Source of the DNA: Anniella stebbinsi
Lineage: Eukaryota > Chordata > Lepidosauria > Squamata > Anniellidae
Assembly: GCA_029215795.1 (NCBI GenBank)
Contig: JARDYH010000001.1
Coordinates: forward strand, 9,790,001-9,854,000
Reading direction: 5' to 3'
DNA: 64,000 bases
In this document: piece by piece, positions 10,731 through 20,039 of the stretch
Position numbering within the stretch: the first letter of the stretch is position 1
How the letters are laid out: each line of letters starts with the position of its first letter
The notes under the pieces: generated by a model
What the model was told of the DNA's origin: nothing
The model's database searches: none
What the model saw: only the letters and a program-made list of their open reading frames with translations
Made by a program: the position numbers and the translations under genes

Positions 10731-10779
10731 TAATTAATTCCATCAGGCTGCAACAAGGGAGTGAATGGAAGCATGGCCA

Positions 10780-10990
10780 GTCCATCCTTGCTGCTGTAAG
10801 ACCCGGGGCACATCTTGATGAGCGATTTGCGCCGCGGTGGCTTTGGAGTGGCGGCAGGCGATCTACATGAAGCAGCCACCATTGTGAAGCCATCCAGGGG
10901 CAAACCCCCTAAACTCTGCTTAAAAAAAGTTGGGCACTTACCCTGACTATTTTTTCTGTGGAGGCGTGCCACAGCCAATGGCGACCACTG
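10780..10990. repeat. Dispersed repeat, paired with 43440-43650
   Basis: Shares the ordered blocks GAAGCCATCYAGGGGCAAA, CTCYRCTYTAAAAAAGT and a TTACCCTGACTWTTTTT block with 43440-43650. Two copies in one window support a dispersed element, probably a MITE; ends not resolved. Confidence 0.45.
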
Positions 10991-11425
10991 ATTGGTCACC
11001 ATCAGCTGGAGGAGGGCCAGTCTGGGCACCGTTCATCCCTCTCTTACTCCCCCTCCGGCTGCCCTGTTTCTTCTCCCCGTTTTTAAAAAATATATTATTA
11101 TTTATCTGTAGATGTGATCCTTCGCATCTATAGATAATTTAAAAAAAAATGGGGGCAGAGAGGAACAGGGCAGCCAGAGGGAGGTCAGAGGGAGGAGAGC
11201 TGGTTCGCGTCCCTCTCTTCCTCTCTCTTTGGCAGCCCCATTGATCCCCCCTCCCCGATGTTCCCTCCTCCCCCTCTGGCTACAACTCCACACTTGCGCT
11301 TCTTCCCGTGCAGATTCCGGGAAGGAGCATGAGCGCAGAAGCCCGAGGCCTTGCGTCAAGATTGGGCCCAGCAAACGTTGGCTCCTTCTTTCTGAAATGG
11401 TTTCCACTGTCATTGTCACGAGAAC
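10991..11425. other. GC-rich stretch with polypyrimidine/polypurine strands; no gene assigned
   Basis: Contains an inverted pair around 11085-11140 (TTATCTGTAGATGTGATCC against GCATCTATAGATAATTT). Overlapping frames on both strands (11102-11515 minus, 11229-11435 plus) have no recognisable domain and biased S/R/P composition, so I do not call a protein. Confidence 0.3.
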
Positions 11426-11427
11426 CT

Positions 11428-11590
11428 GTAAATGAAGTACTGATGCCTGAGTTTGCTTTGTTCCTCTTGCCTCCTGTTCCCTTTTTCCTTTTGTGTCATG
11501 TCCTTTAGATTTCAAGTCTGAAGGAAGTATACTTGCTTTCTGTAAGCTGTTCTGGGAGTCTTATTAACTAAATATGACTCCCCATCCTTT
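11428..11590 (+). mobile_element. LINE 3' UTR fragment, same family as 29398-29590
   Basis: Shares TGCCTGAGTTTGCTTTGTTC, CTTTTTCCTTTTGTGTCA, a TTTAGATTTCAAGTCTG block and CTGTTCTGGGAGTC with the minus strand of 29398-29590. There the homologous text ends in a TAAATAAATA tail, which marks a LINE 3' end. Confidence 0.45.
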
Positions 11591-11656
11591 ACATCTTGGG
11601 AATGATAGCTTCATGATGGTGCTGAGCCCTCTGTGTGAGAGATCTTTAGTCTCCTA

Positions 11657-11845
11657 GCTGTAGGTCAGTGGCAGATCTCATGATTTGCACTCAGAAGTTC
11701 CCAGGTTCAATCCCTGGCATCTCCAGATCAGGCTGGAAAAACTCCTGCCTGAAATCCTGGAGAGTCGCTGCTGCCTGCCAGTGTCGACAATACTGGGCTC
11801 AATGGACCAAAAGTCTGCTTCAGTGCAAAGCAGCTTCCTGAGCTC
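11657..11845 (+). mobile_element. tRNA-headed SINE
   Basis: The tRNA-like head has an A-box-like TAGGTCAGTGGCAGA and a B-box CCAGGTTCAATCCCTGG (about 11701-11717). The body GAGAGTCGCTGCTGCCTGCC, AATACTGGGCTCAATGGACC and GCAAAGCAGCTTCCTGA matches the minus strand of 16876-17067. It is a retroposed fossil, not a functional tRNA gene: no acceptor stem closes. Confidence 0.7.
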
Positions 11846-12077
11846 CTAATAGAAAGTAGTTCTTAATGATCTGGGCTTGTGGACTCCATATAAGCCTGCC
11901 CATCAGTTAAGATCAACCACCAAGGTCCTTCTCCAAGTTTCCCCAACAATGGAAATTAGTGGAGAGGAGTGGTTACCAGAGACAGGGATTTTCCGTGGGA
12001 CCCAGACTTTGGAATATGCTCATACTGAAGTTCATCATGCAATATTAAAGAAATAAATAAACAAATAAATAAATAAA
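11846..12077. other. Unassigned spacer with AAATAAAT run
   Basis: No gene. Ends in an (AAAT)n run at 12047-12077, possibly a decayed retroposon tail directly before the next MITE. Confidence 0.35.
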
Positions 12078-12314
12078 GGCCTCATCTACACCAAGCAGGA
12101 TATTGCACTATGAAAACGGTATGAAAGTGGTATATAAAAGGCAGGAGCCACACCAAGCAGGATATAGCAGTATGAAAGTGCTATATGGTATGTGTCTTAT
12201 GGGCCCCAACAGTTGTCAGTGCACTTCAATACCGCTATAAAGCAGTCGTGTGGCTCCTGTACCGCTTTCATACCAATTTCGTAGTGCAATATCCTGCTTG
12301 GTGTAGATGAGGCC
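12078..12314. mobile_element. Foldback MITE with GGCCTCATCTACACC ends
   Basis: Inverted termini GGCCTCATCTACACCAAGC and GCTTGGTGTAGATGAGGCC are perfect, and the inversion extends inward (AGGATATTGCACTA and TAGTGCAATATCCT). The total is 237 bp. AAA lies on both sides, but in an A-rich context this is weak as a TSD. Internal blocks CCAACAGTTGTCAGTG and CAAGCAGGATAT recur at 33600-33712 and 45620-45740. Non-coding. Confidence 0.7.
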
Positions 12315-12960
12315 AAAGTCACTATTATGAGTTAGGGTCCAATACATCTGAAGGGGTACCAGGTTGGGGAAAGCTGCTTTAGTGGGTCCCTCAAAGTTTA
12401 TAGCCAAGAACATTTACGCTGCTACCAAGGCATCATCAGTTACAAAAATGAGGCTGGGATTCTTCGTGAGCAGATTGCATTGGAAAGTTTCCCCTGTTCG
12501 TTGTTCATTTGTGCTCCTATTGATTTCTGGGGGGTGTTGCAAGAATGCAGACATGAAGGGAAGCAAATGGCCATTAATATTCGCGCTATCAAGCCAAGAA
12601 TCATGCGAGATACTAAACATGGTCTTGATGATTCATGAATACTCCGGGCTCAAATGAAGAAGAAAAGAATCTATTGATGTGATCGTTCTTGCTGTCATTA
12701 AAGATGTTTCAATTCTCTATAAGCAACTGTAGCAACGTGGTGGTGAATATCAAGAAAACAATTGCTTAGCGGGTGGCTGCAATTAGGATGACGTCATGCA
12801 CCATTAGAAAGAAGTTTACATAAACTGCAGCTCCAGTCAAAGGATAAAGACATTCTGATTTTCAGATTAATGGTATTTCAGGACATGTTTTTCCTTCTTC
12901 TTGCACCAAGCAGCTGTGATGTGTTGGCTGCACTGAATTTGTGGAGGTCGAAAGACTGAT
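12315..12960. other. Mostly unique sequence, no gene
   Basis: A short hAT-like end (ACCAGGTTGGGGAAAGCTG) lies at 12358-12376. From about 12400 to 12900 I recognise nothing. Frames at 12364-12657 and on the complement have no known domain. Confidence 0.3.
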
Positions 12961-12970
12961 GTCACCTTAT

Positions 12971-13072
12971 GAAGGCCTTCCCAAAACTGTTGTCCTCTAG
13001 ATGTTTAAGACTTCAACTCCCATCAGCCCCAGCTTATATGGCCAATGATCAGGAATGCTGGGAGTTGTGGTC
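12971..13072. mobile_element. hAT-like MITE fragment (ACTCCCATCAGCC type)
   Basis: Carries TTCAACTCCCATCAGCCCCAG and the opposed GGAATGCTGGGAGTTGTGG, the two palindromic half-sites of a very common reptile MITE also seen at 36812, 37113, 54573, 56725 and 63905. Confidence 0.5.
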
Positions 13073-13084
13073 AATGCAAGACAT

Positions 13085-13442
13085 ACGCTATGGTGGGATG
13101 TGGGCGAGGGCTTTCTCTGTTGTGGTACCTCGACTGTGGAATCTTGGAGGCCTAATTGGTGCCGGCGCTGACTTCATTCCAGCACCAAGTAAAGACATGG
13201 CTTCTGAACAAAGCCTTTGATGGCTAAATTCACTGAGCTTGCACATTGTTTTAACTGCTTTCATTGGTTTTACTGCTTTGAAATTCTATATTAGTTTTAG
13301 CTCGATTAATGGTTTAATTTGTTTTTTAGGTGTGTATATTTATTGTTTTATATTATTTGAAAAAAAAATTATCTGTACACCACCCTGAGATCCTAGTGAT
13401 GTAGGGTGGGATACAAATGTTTTAATAAATAAATAAATAAAT
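13085..13442 (+). mobile_element. L2-like LINE 3' end
   Basis: Starts with a decayed coding tail (GCGAGGGCTTTCTCTGTTGTG, translating to A-R-A-F-S-V-V-V-P-R-L-W-N). This matches the conserved C-terminal motif of L2-clade ORFs. It ends GGTGGGATACAAATG then a (TAAA)n tail at 13423-13442. Confidence 0.6.
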
Positions 13443-13559
13443 AGCCCCAAAGCATCTGGAATAGGCTGACCATATGAAAAGGAGGACAGGGCTCATGGGA
13501 CTTTAACAGTTGAAGAGAAAAGGGAATTTCAGCCAGCTGGGTACTGTGTTAGTGAGCAG

Positions 13560-14294
13560 GTGAGGGAAAGTGGGCGGGGGGGCGGAGTAGCTGTGGTCTA
13601 CAAAGACAATCTTAACCTGACCAGACTTCCTGTCCGGCAATTGAAGCACATCGAGTGTGTGTACCTGAGTCTGAAGGCCAGGGATAAACTAGGGATTCTG
13701 TTAGTGTACCGGCCACCCCGCTGCCTATCGGACTCCCTGGCCGAGCTCACGGAACTGGTCTCGGAGTTGGTGTTGGATTCGCCCAGGCTTTTGGTCCTGG
13801 GCGATTTCAACATCCCATTCGAGGCTGGTTTGTCAGGTGCAGCTCGGGAGTTCATGGCATCCATGACAACCATGGGCCTATCCCAATTGGTCTCTGGACC
13901 TACACATTCAGCAGGTCACACCCTCGATGCTGTCTTCAGCTCCGAACAGACAGATCTGTGGGCGGAGGTAACAAATACCTCTGCATTGTCATGGACAGAC
14001 CACTTTCTGGTCAGGGTTAGTATCACAGCTGCCACCCGCCCCTGCAGGGGTGGCGGACCTATTAAGATGGTCCGCCCTCGAAGGCTGATGGATCCTGCTG
14101 GATTCCAGAAGGCCTTAGAGGGATCTATGGCTGGTATCGTCGACGATCCTGTAGAAGCCCTGGTCAATAGATGGAATCAAGACCTAACTAGGGCTATCGA
14201 CACGATCGCCCCCAAACGTCCTCTCCGACCCGCTTCTAATCGGGCGCCCTGGTATACAGAAGATCTCAGGGAGTTGAAGCGGAAAGGACGATGA
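13560..14294 (+). pseudogene. LINE endonuclease domain, 5' truncated, ends at premature TGA
   Basis: This is the endonuclease half of the LINE ORF, the enzyme that nicks target DNA so that the 3' OH can prime reverse transcription. Visible motifs are RGGGVAVVYK near the start, VLGDFNIPF at about residues 78-86 (the GDFN motif) and SWTDHF at about 144-149, the S/T-D-H catalytic motif. The reading frame is open upstream of 13560 to the insertion junction, so 13560 (GTG) is not a true start. The stop TGA at 14292 lies in a run of basic codons and looks like CGA decayed by CpG mutation. After it the same frame continues into the RT. Confidence 0.85.
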
Positions 14295-14369
14295 CTGGAG
14301 CGCCGATGGCGGAAAACTCGACTTATATCCGACAAGACACGACATAGAGAACATCTTCGTTCCTATGGG

Positions 14370-16220
14370 GTGGCAATACGTGCAGCGAAGAAAGCTTACT
14401 TCTCTGCACGCATTGCGTCTGCGAATTCGCGTCCAGCAGAACTGTTCAGGGTGGTGAGGGGTCTAACTCGGGCACCCTCCCTCCTGAACCCAATGTTAGA
14501 GCCTTCGGTAGTTCGCTGTGATGCCTTTAACAATCATTTCACAGATAAAATCTCTCGGATAAGAGCCGACTTAGATGCTGTCGTTATAGCAGAGGCTGAT
14601 AATGGAGTGTCCAGCGACTCCGCGAGTAGAATTACACTGGATCAGTTTCAGTTGGTGAGTACCGAGGACGTGGACAAGCTGCTTGGTCGAGTGAGGAGGA
14701 CGACTTGCCCTCTCGATCCCTGTCCTTCTTGGCTGGTCGCCCAGGGAGGAGATGCAGTTAGATCACAACTACAATATATTATTAATGCATCTCTCAGGGA
14801 GGGGAGTTTTCCATCATGTTTAAAAGAAGCGGTAGTACGGCCGCTTCTAAAGAAGCCCTCCCTGGATCCCCTGGACTTTAATAACTATAGGCCAGTATCA
14901 AATCTTCCATTTTTGGGCAAGGTGATCGAGAGGGCGGTTGCCTTCCAACTGCAAGCAGTTTTGGATGATACAGATTTTCTAGACCCATTTCAAACTGGCT
15001 TCAGAGCAGGATACGGAGTTGAGACTGCTATGGTCGCCTTAGTGGATGATCTACGCCTAAGTATTGACAGGGGGAGTGTGTCCCTGTTGGTACTCCTGGA
15101 CCTCTCAGCGGCTTTCGATACCATCGACCATGGTATCCTTCTGGATCACCTGAGGGAATTGGGACTCGGGGGCACTGTGCTTCAGTGGTTCCGGTCCTAC
15201 CTCTCGGGCAGGTTCCAGATGGTGATGCTTGGGGATAGCTGCTCTTCAAAAAAAGAGTTGCTATGTGGTGTACCACAAGGTGCCATCCTTTCCCCAATGC
15301 TGTTTAACATTTACATGAAACCGCTGGGAGAGATCATCCGGAGGCATGGGGCGGGGTGCTATCAGTATGCTGATGACACCCAAATATACTTCTCTATGCC
15401 TTCGACAACAGCATCAGCTAAGGATAGTGTGTCTCCTCTGAATGAATGCTTGGAGGCGGTAATGGGCTGGATGAGGAAAAACAAACTGAAGCTGAATCCA
15501 GACAAGACGGAGGTGCTTACTGTCAAGGGCCACAACCTGGGGTTGGAGGTATGTCAACCAGTTCTGGATGGGGTTACACTCCCCCTGAAAGACTGTGTTC
15601 GCAGCTTGGGGGTGCTCCTGGATCCGTCGCTCCAAATGACAGCTCAGATAGATGCGACTGCCAGGAGTGCCTACTATCAGCTTCGGCTGATACGCCAGCT
15701 GCGCCCCTTCCTAGAGTTGGAAGACCTAAAATCAGTAGTGCACGCACTGGTAACTTCGAGGCTCGACTTCTGCAATGCGCTGTACATAGGGCTACCTCTG
15801 TGCCTAGTCCGGAAACTTCAATTAGTTCAAAATATGGCAGCCAGGTTGGTCACCGGTACATCTAGGGGTGACCACATTACACCAGTTTTAAAATCTCTTC
15901 ACTGGCTGCCAATCAGTTTCTGGGCGAAGTACAAAGTGTTGGTTATTACCTTTAAAGCCCTACATGGTTTGGGTCCAGGTTACCTACGGGATCGCCTTCT
16001 CCCATACAATCCGCCCCGCACGCTCAGGTCCTCTGGGAAGAATTTATTACAGTCAACAAGAACTAGACTGACAACCGTTACCCAGAGGACCTTCTCTTCT
16101 GCCGCTCCCAGATTATGGAATGACCTGCTGGGAGAGATTCGCCAACTCACTAGTCTTCCGGAATTTAAAAGATCTATAAAGACTTATCTCTTCCGGCAGG
16201 CCTACCCAGATGAATTTTAA
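14370..16220 (+). CDS. LINE reverse transcriptase (L2 clade), open for 616 codons
   Basis: RNA-dependent DNA polymerase part of the LINE ORF. RT motifs occur in order: FNNYRPVSNLP at about residues 169-179, LDLSAAFDTIDH at about 243-254 with the first catalytic aspartate, CGVPQGAILSPMLF at about 299-312, and YADDTQIYF at about 333-341 with the paired catalytic aspartates. A C-terminal region (SRLDFCNALY, VQNMAARLVTG, HWLPISF, AAPRLWNDL) is typical of L2/CR1-type proteins. The listed start is just the first methionine after the TGA at 14292; the frame is the same as the endonuclease frame, so this is not an independent gene. All visible catalytic residues are kept, which suggests a young insertion. 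The ORF ends with TAA at 16218-16220. Confidence 0.9.
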   Translation: MAIRAAKKAYFSARIASANSRPAELFRVVRGLTRAPSLLNPMLEPSVVRCDAFNNHFTDKISRIRADLDAVVIAEADNGVSSDSASRITLDQFQLVSTEDVDKLLGRVRRTTCPLDPCPSWLVAQGGDAVRSQLQYIINASLREGSFPSCLKEAVVRPLLKKPSLDPLDFNNYRPVSNLPFLGKVIERAVAFQLQAVLDDTDFLDPFQTGFRAGYGVETAMVALVDDLRLSIDRGSVSLLVLLDLSAAFDTIDHGILLDHLRELGLGGTVLQWFRSYLSGRFQMVMLGDSCSSKKELLCGVPQGAILSPMLFNIYMKPLGEIIRRHGAGCYQYADDTQIYFSMPSTTASAKDSVSPLNECLEAVMGWMRKNKLKLNPDKTEVLTVKGHNLGLEVCQPVLDGVTLPLKDCVRSLGVLLDPSLQMTAQIDATARSAYYQLRLIRQLRPFLELEDLKSVVHALVTSRLDFCNALYIGLPLCLVRKLQLVQNMAARLVTGTSRGDHITPVLKSLHWLPISFWAKYKVLVITFKALHGLGPGYLRDRLLPYNPPRTLRSSGKNLLQSTRTRLTTVTQRTFSSAAPRLWNDLLGEIRQLTSLPEFKRSIKTYLFRQAYPDEF

Positions 16221-16352
16221 AGTGTTTTATTGGTGTTTTATTGGTGTTTTAATGATGTACTGGTTTTATCTGCTTTTAATCAGTTTTTGTATTTTGTGTT
16301 TGGTGTTGTTCCCCGCCTCGATCCGTTGGGAGAGGCGGGTGATAAATAAATA

Positions 16353-16394
<42 letters not shown>

Positions 16395-16627
16395 GCAATT
16401 AGTCCCTGGTGAAATTCCCTCTTCATCACAACAGTTAAAGTTGCAGGCACTATACTAGAGTGATCATATACAAAAGAAGGCAGGGCCTCTGCAACTTTAA
16501 CTGTTGTGATGATGAGGGAATTTCACCAGGAACTAATTGCATACAAATGACATTGGCTGAAATTCCCTTTTCTCTACAACTGTTAAAGTTCCATGAGCCC
16601 TGTCCTCCTTTTCATATGGTCAGCCTA

Positions 16628-16875
16628 ATCTGGAAGTCCCCAGATTTGGGAAGGCTGCATTATGCCATAGGGTCCACTGACTATATTTATATCACACTTC
16701 TATCCCATTGTTAAACCCAGGGCATTGTGCAGGGGCTTCCCATTTGTCATCTGCTATGGCCCCATCCTCTTTTGCCTTCACTCAAACCCATCGGTGTAAT
16801 GTGCTCCCCCCCCTTTAAGAGTTTCTTGAAATTTGAATTTAGTCCTCAGGCTGAAACTGGTTGGGCAGCCCTTAT
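16628..16875. other. Unassigned spacer
   Basis: Contains the MITE TSD copy at 16628-16635 and otherwise unassigned sequence. A scrap at 16640-16660 (CCCCAGATTTGGGAAGGCTG) resembles a hAT MITE end. No gene. Confidence 0.35.
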
Positions 16876-17067
16876 AGGAACATAGAAAGCTGCCTTATAC
16901 AGAGTCAGACCACTGGTTCATCTAGCCCAATGTTGTTGTCACTGGCTGGCAGCAGTTCCCCAGGGCTTCAGGTAGGAGTATTTCCTGCCCTACCTGGAGA
17001 TGCTGGGGGTCAAACCTGGGACCTTCTGCATGGAAAGCAGATGCTCTACCACTGAGCCATGCCCCCT
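16876..17067 (-). mobile_element. tRNA-headed SINE, minus strand
   Basis: On the minus strand it begins GGGGGCATGGCTCAGTGGTAG (A box) and continues to a B-box CCCAGGTTTGACCCCCAGC. The body GGCAGGAAATACTCCTACC and GATGAACCAGTGGTCTGACT and the terminal CTTTCTATGTTCC follow. Complete compared with the copies at 11657 and 38728. It looks like a tRNA gene only over the first 75 bp. Confidence 0.75.
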
Positions 17068-17124
17068 CCACACATTTAACCCCCTTGTTTAACACAGGCT
17101 ATGCACTTCAGGATGCATCTACAG

Positions 17125-17436
17125 TAGGGTGACCAGATAAAATCTAGGTCAGGGCTCATTGAACTTTAACAGTTGTTGAGAAAAGGGAATTTCAGCCAGT
17201 GTCATTTGTATGCAATTAGTTCCCGGTGAAATTCCCTTTTCATCACAACAGTTAAAGGTGCAGGGGCCCTGCCTTCTTTTGTATATGGTCACTCTAGTAT
17301 AGTGCCTGCAACTTTAACTGAAGAGGGAATTTCACCAGGAATTAATTGCATACAAATGACAGTGGCTGAAATTCCCTTTTCTCTACAACAGTTAAAGTTA
17401 CATGAGCCCTGACCTGGATTTTATCTGGTCAGCCTA
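17125..17436 (-). mobile_element. hAT palindromic MITE, copy 3
   Basis: Ends TAGGGTGACCAGATAAAATC and CTGGTCAGCCTA with perfect 8-bp TSDs ATCTACAG (17117-17124 and 17437-17444). The central spacer is in the opposite orientation to copy 1 (TGGTCACTCTAGTATAGTG). The terminal block GACCAGATAAAATC replaces GACCATATGAAAAGG of copies 1, 2 and 6, so two subfamilies are present. Confidence 0.9.
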
Positions 17437-17444
17437 ATCTACAG

Positions 17445-18510
17445 TATCCCTGACAGCACACTCTGGAGGCAAAGAAACAATAATCTTTCCAGTGCCTGAT
17501 GCCTTGGGCTGTAGATGATTTCAAATGCCTAGTCCAGATGTGTGTGTTTCTCTTTTGGGGATGATGATGATGATGATCAGAAGATGGGAAAGAGCAGCAA
17601 TGAAGAAGTGACATTGATATGTATTAGAGGGGAAGGGTAATGGAAGAACTCTGTGAAAGATAGTCATTTTTTTTATCATCGGACTAACTATACTGCTGTT
17701 AACTGTATCATATTCCATTCTTGCTATATAATTCATTAAACAAAAAACCTACGGTTTACAAAAACAACCTTAAGGCTCCACAGTTTCCAACCAAGCACCA
17801 AAAAGCAGGGAAATTGGGAGTTAAGGCTCCCAAGCCTTAACGCCACATCCTCCCTAAGGAGGCAGAAAGTGCAAGTGAAATTCTCATTCTCCCAAAGCAG
17901 ATAAACCATGAAGACAGGGTGGAGAATATGATATGCAGAGGTGACTGTGGGGTTGTGGAAAACTGATCACGAACAACTTAGGGCCACCTACTGCTCTTTT
18001 TTTGTTTGGAGCAGCCCTTCCCCAACCTGGTGCCCTCCAAATAAGGCTCCCTGAAGATAAGGACAGCTGCACAAAAATTGTCACAACCCCTGAGTTCAGT
18101 TTTCAGTTTCGGATTCAGGGGATTCTTTAATCTTTTTACCTTAAACTGCTCTCCTTCCCTCAGTCTTTCACCAATCTTCTTGAAATTTTCAGGTAATGTA
18201 AAACAAACATTTCTTTCTGGCACCTGTAAATTTCAGAGAGATTAGTGAAACATTTTCGATTTTATTGCTGTTAGAATGACCCCTCCCCAATTATCACTTT
18301 AACATGGTGGAACGTGTTTTTTACTGACGGCCCTTAACAAGGGAGGCACTACCGTGCCTCCCTTAATAAGCTTATTCAATAGTGTAGTCCTAACTAATAA
18401 AAGTAGAGAAGACAATCAGGCTGGTTCAATCATATCCAATTACCTTGGGCGAGAGGACATTTCTGCCGATAATTCATTCGCCCAAACATTGGCTCCAATT
18501 TGGATCCTTA
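17445..18510. other. Unassigned, repeat-poor; short hAT scrap
   Basis: A (GAT)n run lies at 17560-17577. At 18003-18050 a GGAGCAGCCCTTCCCCAACC block resembles a MITE end. The rest is unassigned, with no convincing coding frame. Confidence 0.3.
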
Positions 18511-18514
18511 AGCT

Positions 18515-18600
18515 GCAGTTCTAAACATGCGTTTACTTGGGAGTAAGCTCCATTGAACTCAATATGACTTACTTCCAAGTAGGATTGCACACGAAAGACT
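18515..18600. repeat. Short foldback repeat (AGTAAGCTCCATTGAACTCA)
   Basis: The inverted halves GGGAGTAAGCTCCATTGAAC and GACTTACTTCC, with TGCAGTT on one side and GATTGCAC on the other, belong to a common reptile repeat built around AGTAAGTCCCATTGA. Related pieces lie at 45825-45925, 51292-51425 and 54843-54935. Confidence 0.45.
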
Positions 18601-19037
18601 ACAGAAACATATTTAATGGGGAAACATCACTTTTCATCACCTGCCAAACAATTTAGAAATAATTTTAATTCTTAGATGCCTGTGTGAAATTTGTCAGTGT
18701 GGTATTGAGGCATTCTAATTCAAATGAGGCAGGACTTTTTTCTTTGTAAATAAACATCCTTTCAGGACAGGGAATTGCAAAACTTCATAGAAAAAAAAAA
18801 GAACACAGTGGATCCTGATGTCTCTTTCCTTTCTTCTCCCTTCTGAAGGATTTTAGGCTTATTGTAGTATAATTAATGGCCACGGCCTAAAGCCTGGCAG
18901 TTCAAAACAGACATTTCATATTATTCACCTATTATGTTATTATCCAAAAACCAAGTTCAGTTTTAAGCTAATTCATTTTCTTATCTCCCTTTTTTATTTA
19001 AAAAAGCATTGGTCAAAAGTGAAAATGTTCCATCTCA
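18601..19037. other. AT-rich unique stretch, no gene
   Basis: No repeat or exon recognised. Complex AT-rich sequence with TATAATTAATGGCC at about 18868. Could be conserved non-coding DNA; this is inference. Confidence 0.25.
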
Positions 19038-19044
19038 CCCACAC

Positions 19045-19216
19045 AGGGCTGGACCAGCCATGAGGCAGAGAGAAGAGGCTGCCTCAGGCAGCATATACTA
19101 AGGAGTGGGGAATTGTGGGAAGGTGTTGGACAGAGCTGTGTGTGCCACTCAACCTGCTAGTCTGCTGCCCTTGGGTGAAGTGTGCTGTCCTATCACCAGT
19201 GTGCAACCGGCCCTGG
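19045..19216. mobile_element. hAT-like element with CAGGGCTGG / CCGGCCCTG ends
   Basis: Inverted termini CAGGGCTGGACCAGCC and AACCGGCCCTG bound about 170 bp. Internal GGCTGCCTCAGGCAGC matches the copy at 6548. The flanks do not show a clear 8-bp TSD, so the superfamily is by resemblance only. Confidence 0.4.
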
Positions 19217-19471
19217 GGATGGGACTGTATACACTGACATCCAATCATGTGACAACTCCACCCCCTCAGTTTTCAATCTCACCATGTTGAATTGGGTAGG
19301 GAGGTTCTGAAGAGCAACAGGAAAGTATGAATTCTGAACTCAAGTGAAGCTGTCCCATCATCCACCCCAGTATTTTCTTCTCTGATGGAAAGCAGCTCTC
19401 AAATACTCTTTGTCTTCTCTGATGCCAGCATTTTCTCCATCCTCCTGGCTACGTCAGGTCCTTTTCAGTAG

Positions 19472-19545
19472 AGATGCAATAAATGGAACCTAGGACTTCT
19501 ACATACAAAGCATATGACCTACCACAGAACTACACCATTGAATTC
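19472..19545 (-). mobile_element. tRNA-headed SINE fragment
   Basis: The minus strand carries GTAGGTCATATGCTTTGTATG and a decayed B-box region (AAGTCCTAGGTTCCATT). Only the tRNA-like head remains. Confidence 0.4.
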
Positions 19546-19835
19546 TTTGGGGAAAGTAGGAGTAGCTTTAATCACATTCACACAACCTACCCCCTTAATT
19601 TTAATGGAAATAAGCCCCTCGTATTGTTTTAAGAATTCTCGCTTAGGGGGACCATCAGGAAAGGTAAGGGGTCTGGGTACCCTTGGGCACCCCATACATA
19701 ATTTGAGCTACAGAACTACAGCCTGGTCCGCCCCTTGGAAATGTCAATGCAAACAGCTGGGATAAATGGCAAATGTCCCTTGGTACAACCAAAGCAAAAT
19801 TGTCTGAGTGACTTATAAGTAGGGGTGTGCATCGG

Positions 19836-19946
19836 ATCGGATCCGATCCACGATCCGAATCCGATCCGACCCAAAATCGGGAAAATCCGATCCGATCCGA
19901 TCCGACCAACCTCCGATCCGATCCGATCCGATCCGACGAGGTCCGA
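19836..19946. repeat. GATCCGATCC subterminal tract, left
   Basis: A run of GATCCGATCC and variants next to the terminal inverted repeat of element A. A matching tract lies at 24700-24806, and a related one sits just inside both ends of element B (34006-34140, 34780-34915). In hAT elements subterminal repeats often bind transposase; that role here is inference. Confidence 0.75.
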
Positions 19947-20039
19947 TCCGGATCGGACGCCATTTTGAATGCTTTTTCCCATAGCCAAGTATTGTTTTAC
20001 AAAAATGCCTATAACTTTTTCATTTTTAAAGATAGAAGG

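Larger units (their letters stand above)
13537..16391 (+). mobile_element. 5'-truncated L2-clade LINE, about 2.85 kb
   Basis: A non-LTR retrotransposon with an apurinic-type endonuclease, a reverse transcriptase, a C-terminal domain, a 3' UTR of about 170 bp and an (ATT)n tail at about 16348-16391. The frame is already open at the 5' junction, so truncation lies inside the endonuclease domain (the first readable residues G-Y belong to its N-terminal third). Endonuclease and RT share one frame broken only by a TGA at 14292-14294. The C-terminal text (HWLP, KYKVLV, FKALHG, APRLWN) is of the L2/CR1 type. Smaller pieces of the family occur at 4493-4835. No LINE TSD was seen at the MITE junctions. 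Confidence 0.93.
13462..16627 (+). mobile_element. hAT palindromic MITE, copy 2, split by a LINE
   Basis: The left part 13462-13536 and right part 16392-16627 together make one copy of the TAGGCTGACCAT MITE. Perfect TSDs ATCTGGAA lie at 13454-13461 and 16628-16635. About 9 bp of MITE text present in intact copies is missing at the LINE junction, as expected from a small target-site deletion. The MITE is therefore older than the LINE inside it. Confidence 0.9.

Noticed and set aside
16876..17067. A tRNA gene on the minus strand (A and B boxes present)
   Set aside because: Body and tail match other SINE copies in the window and no cloverleaf acceptor stem closes.
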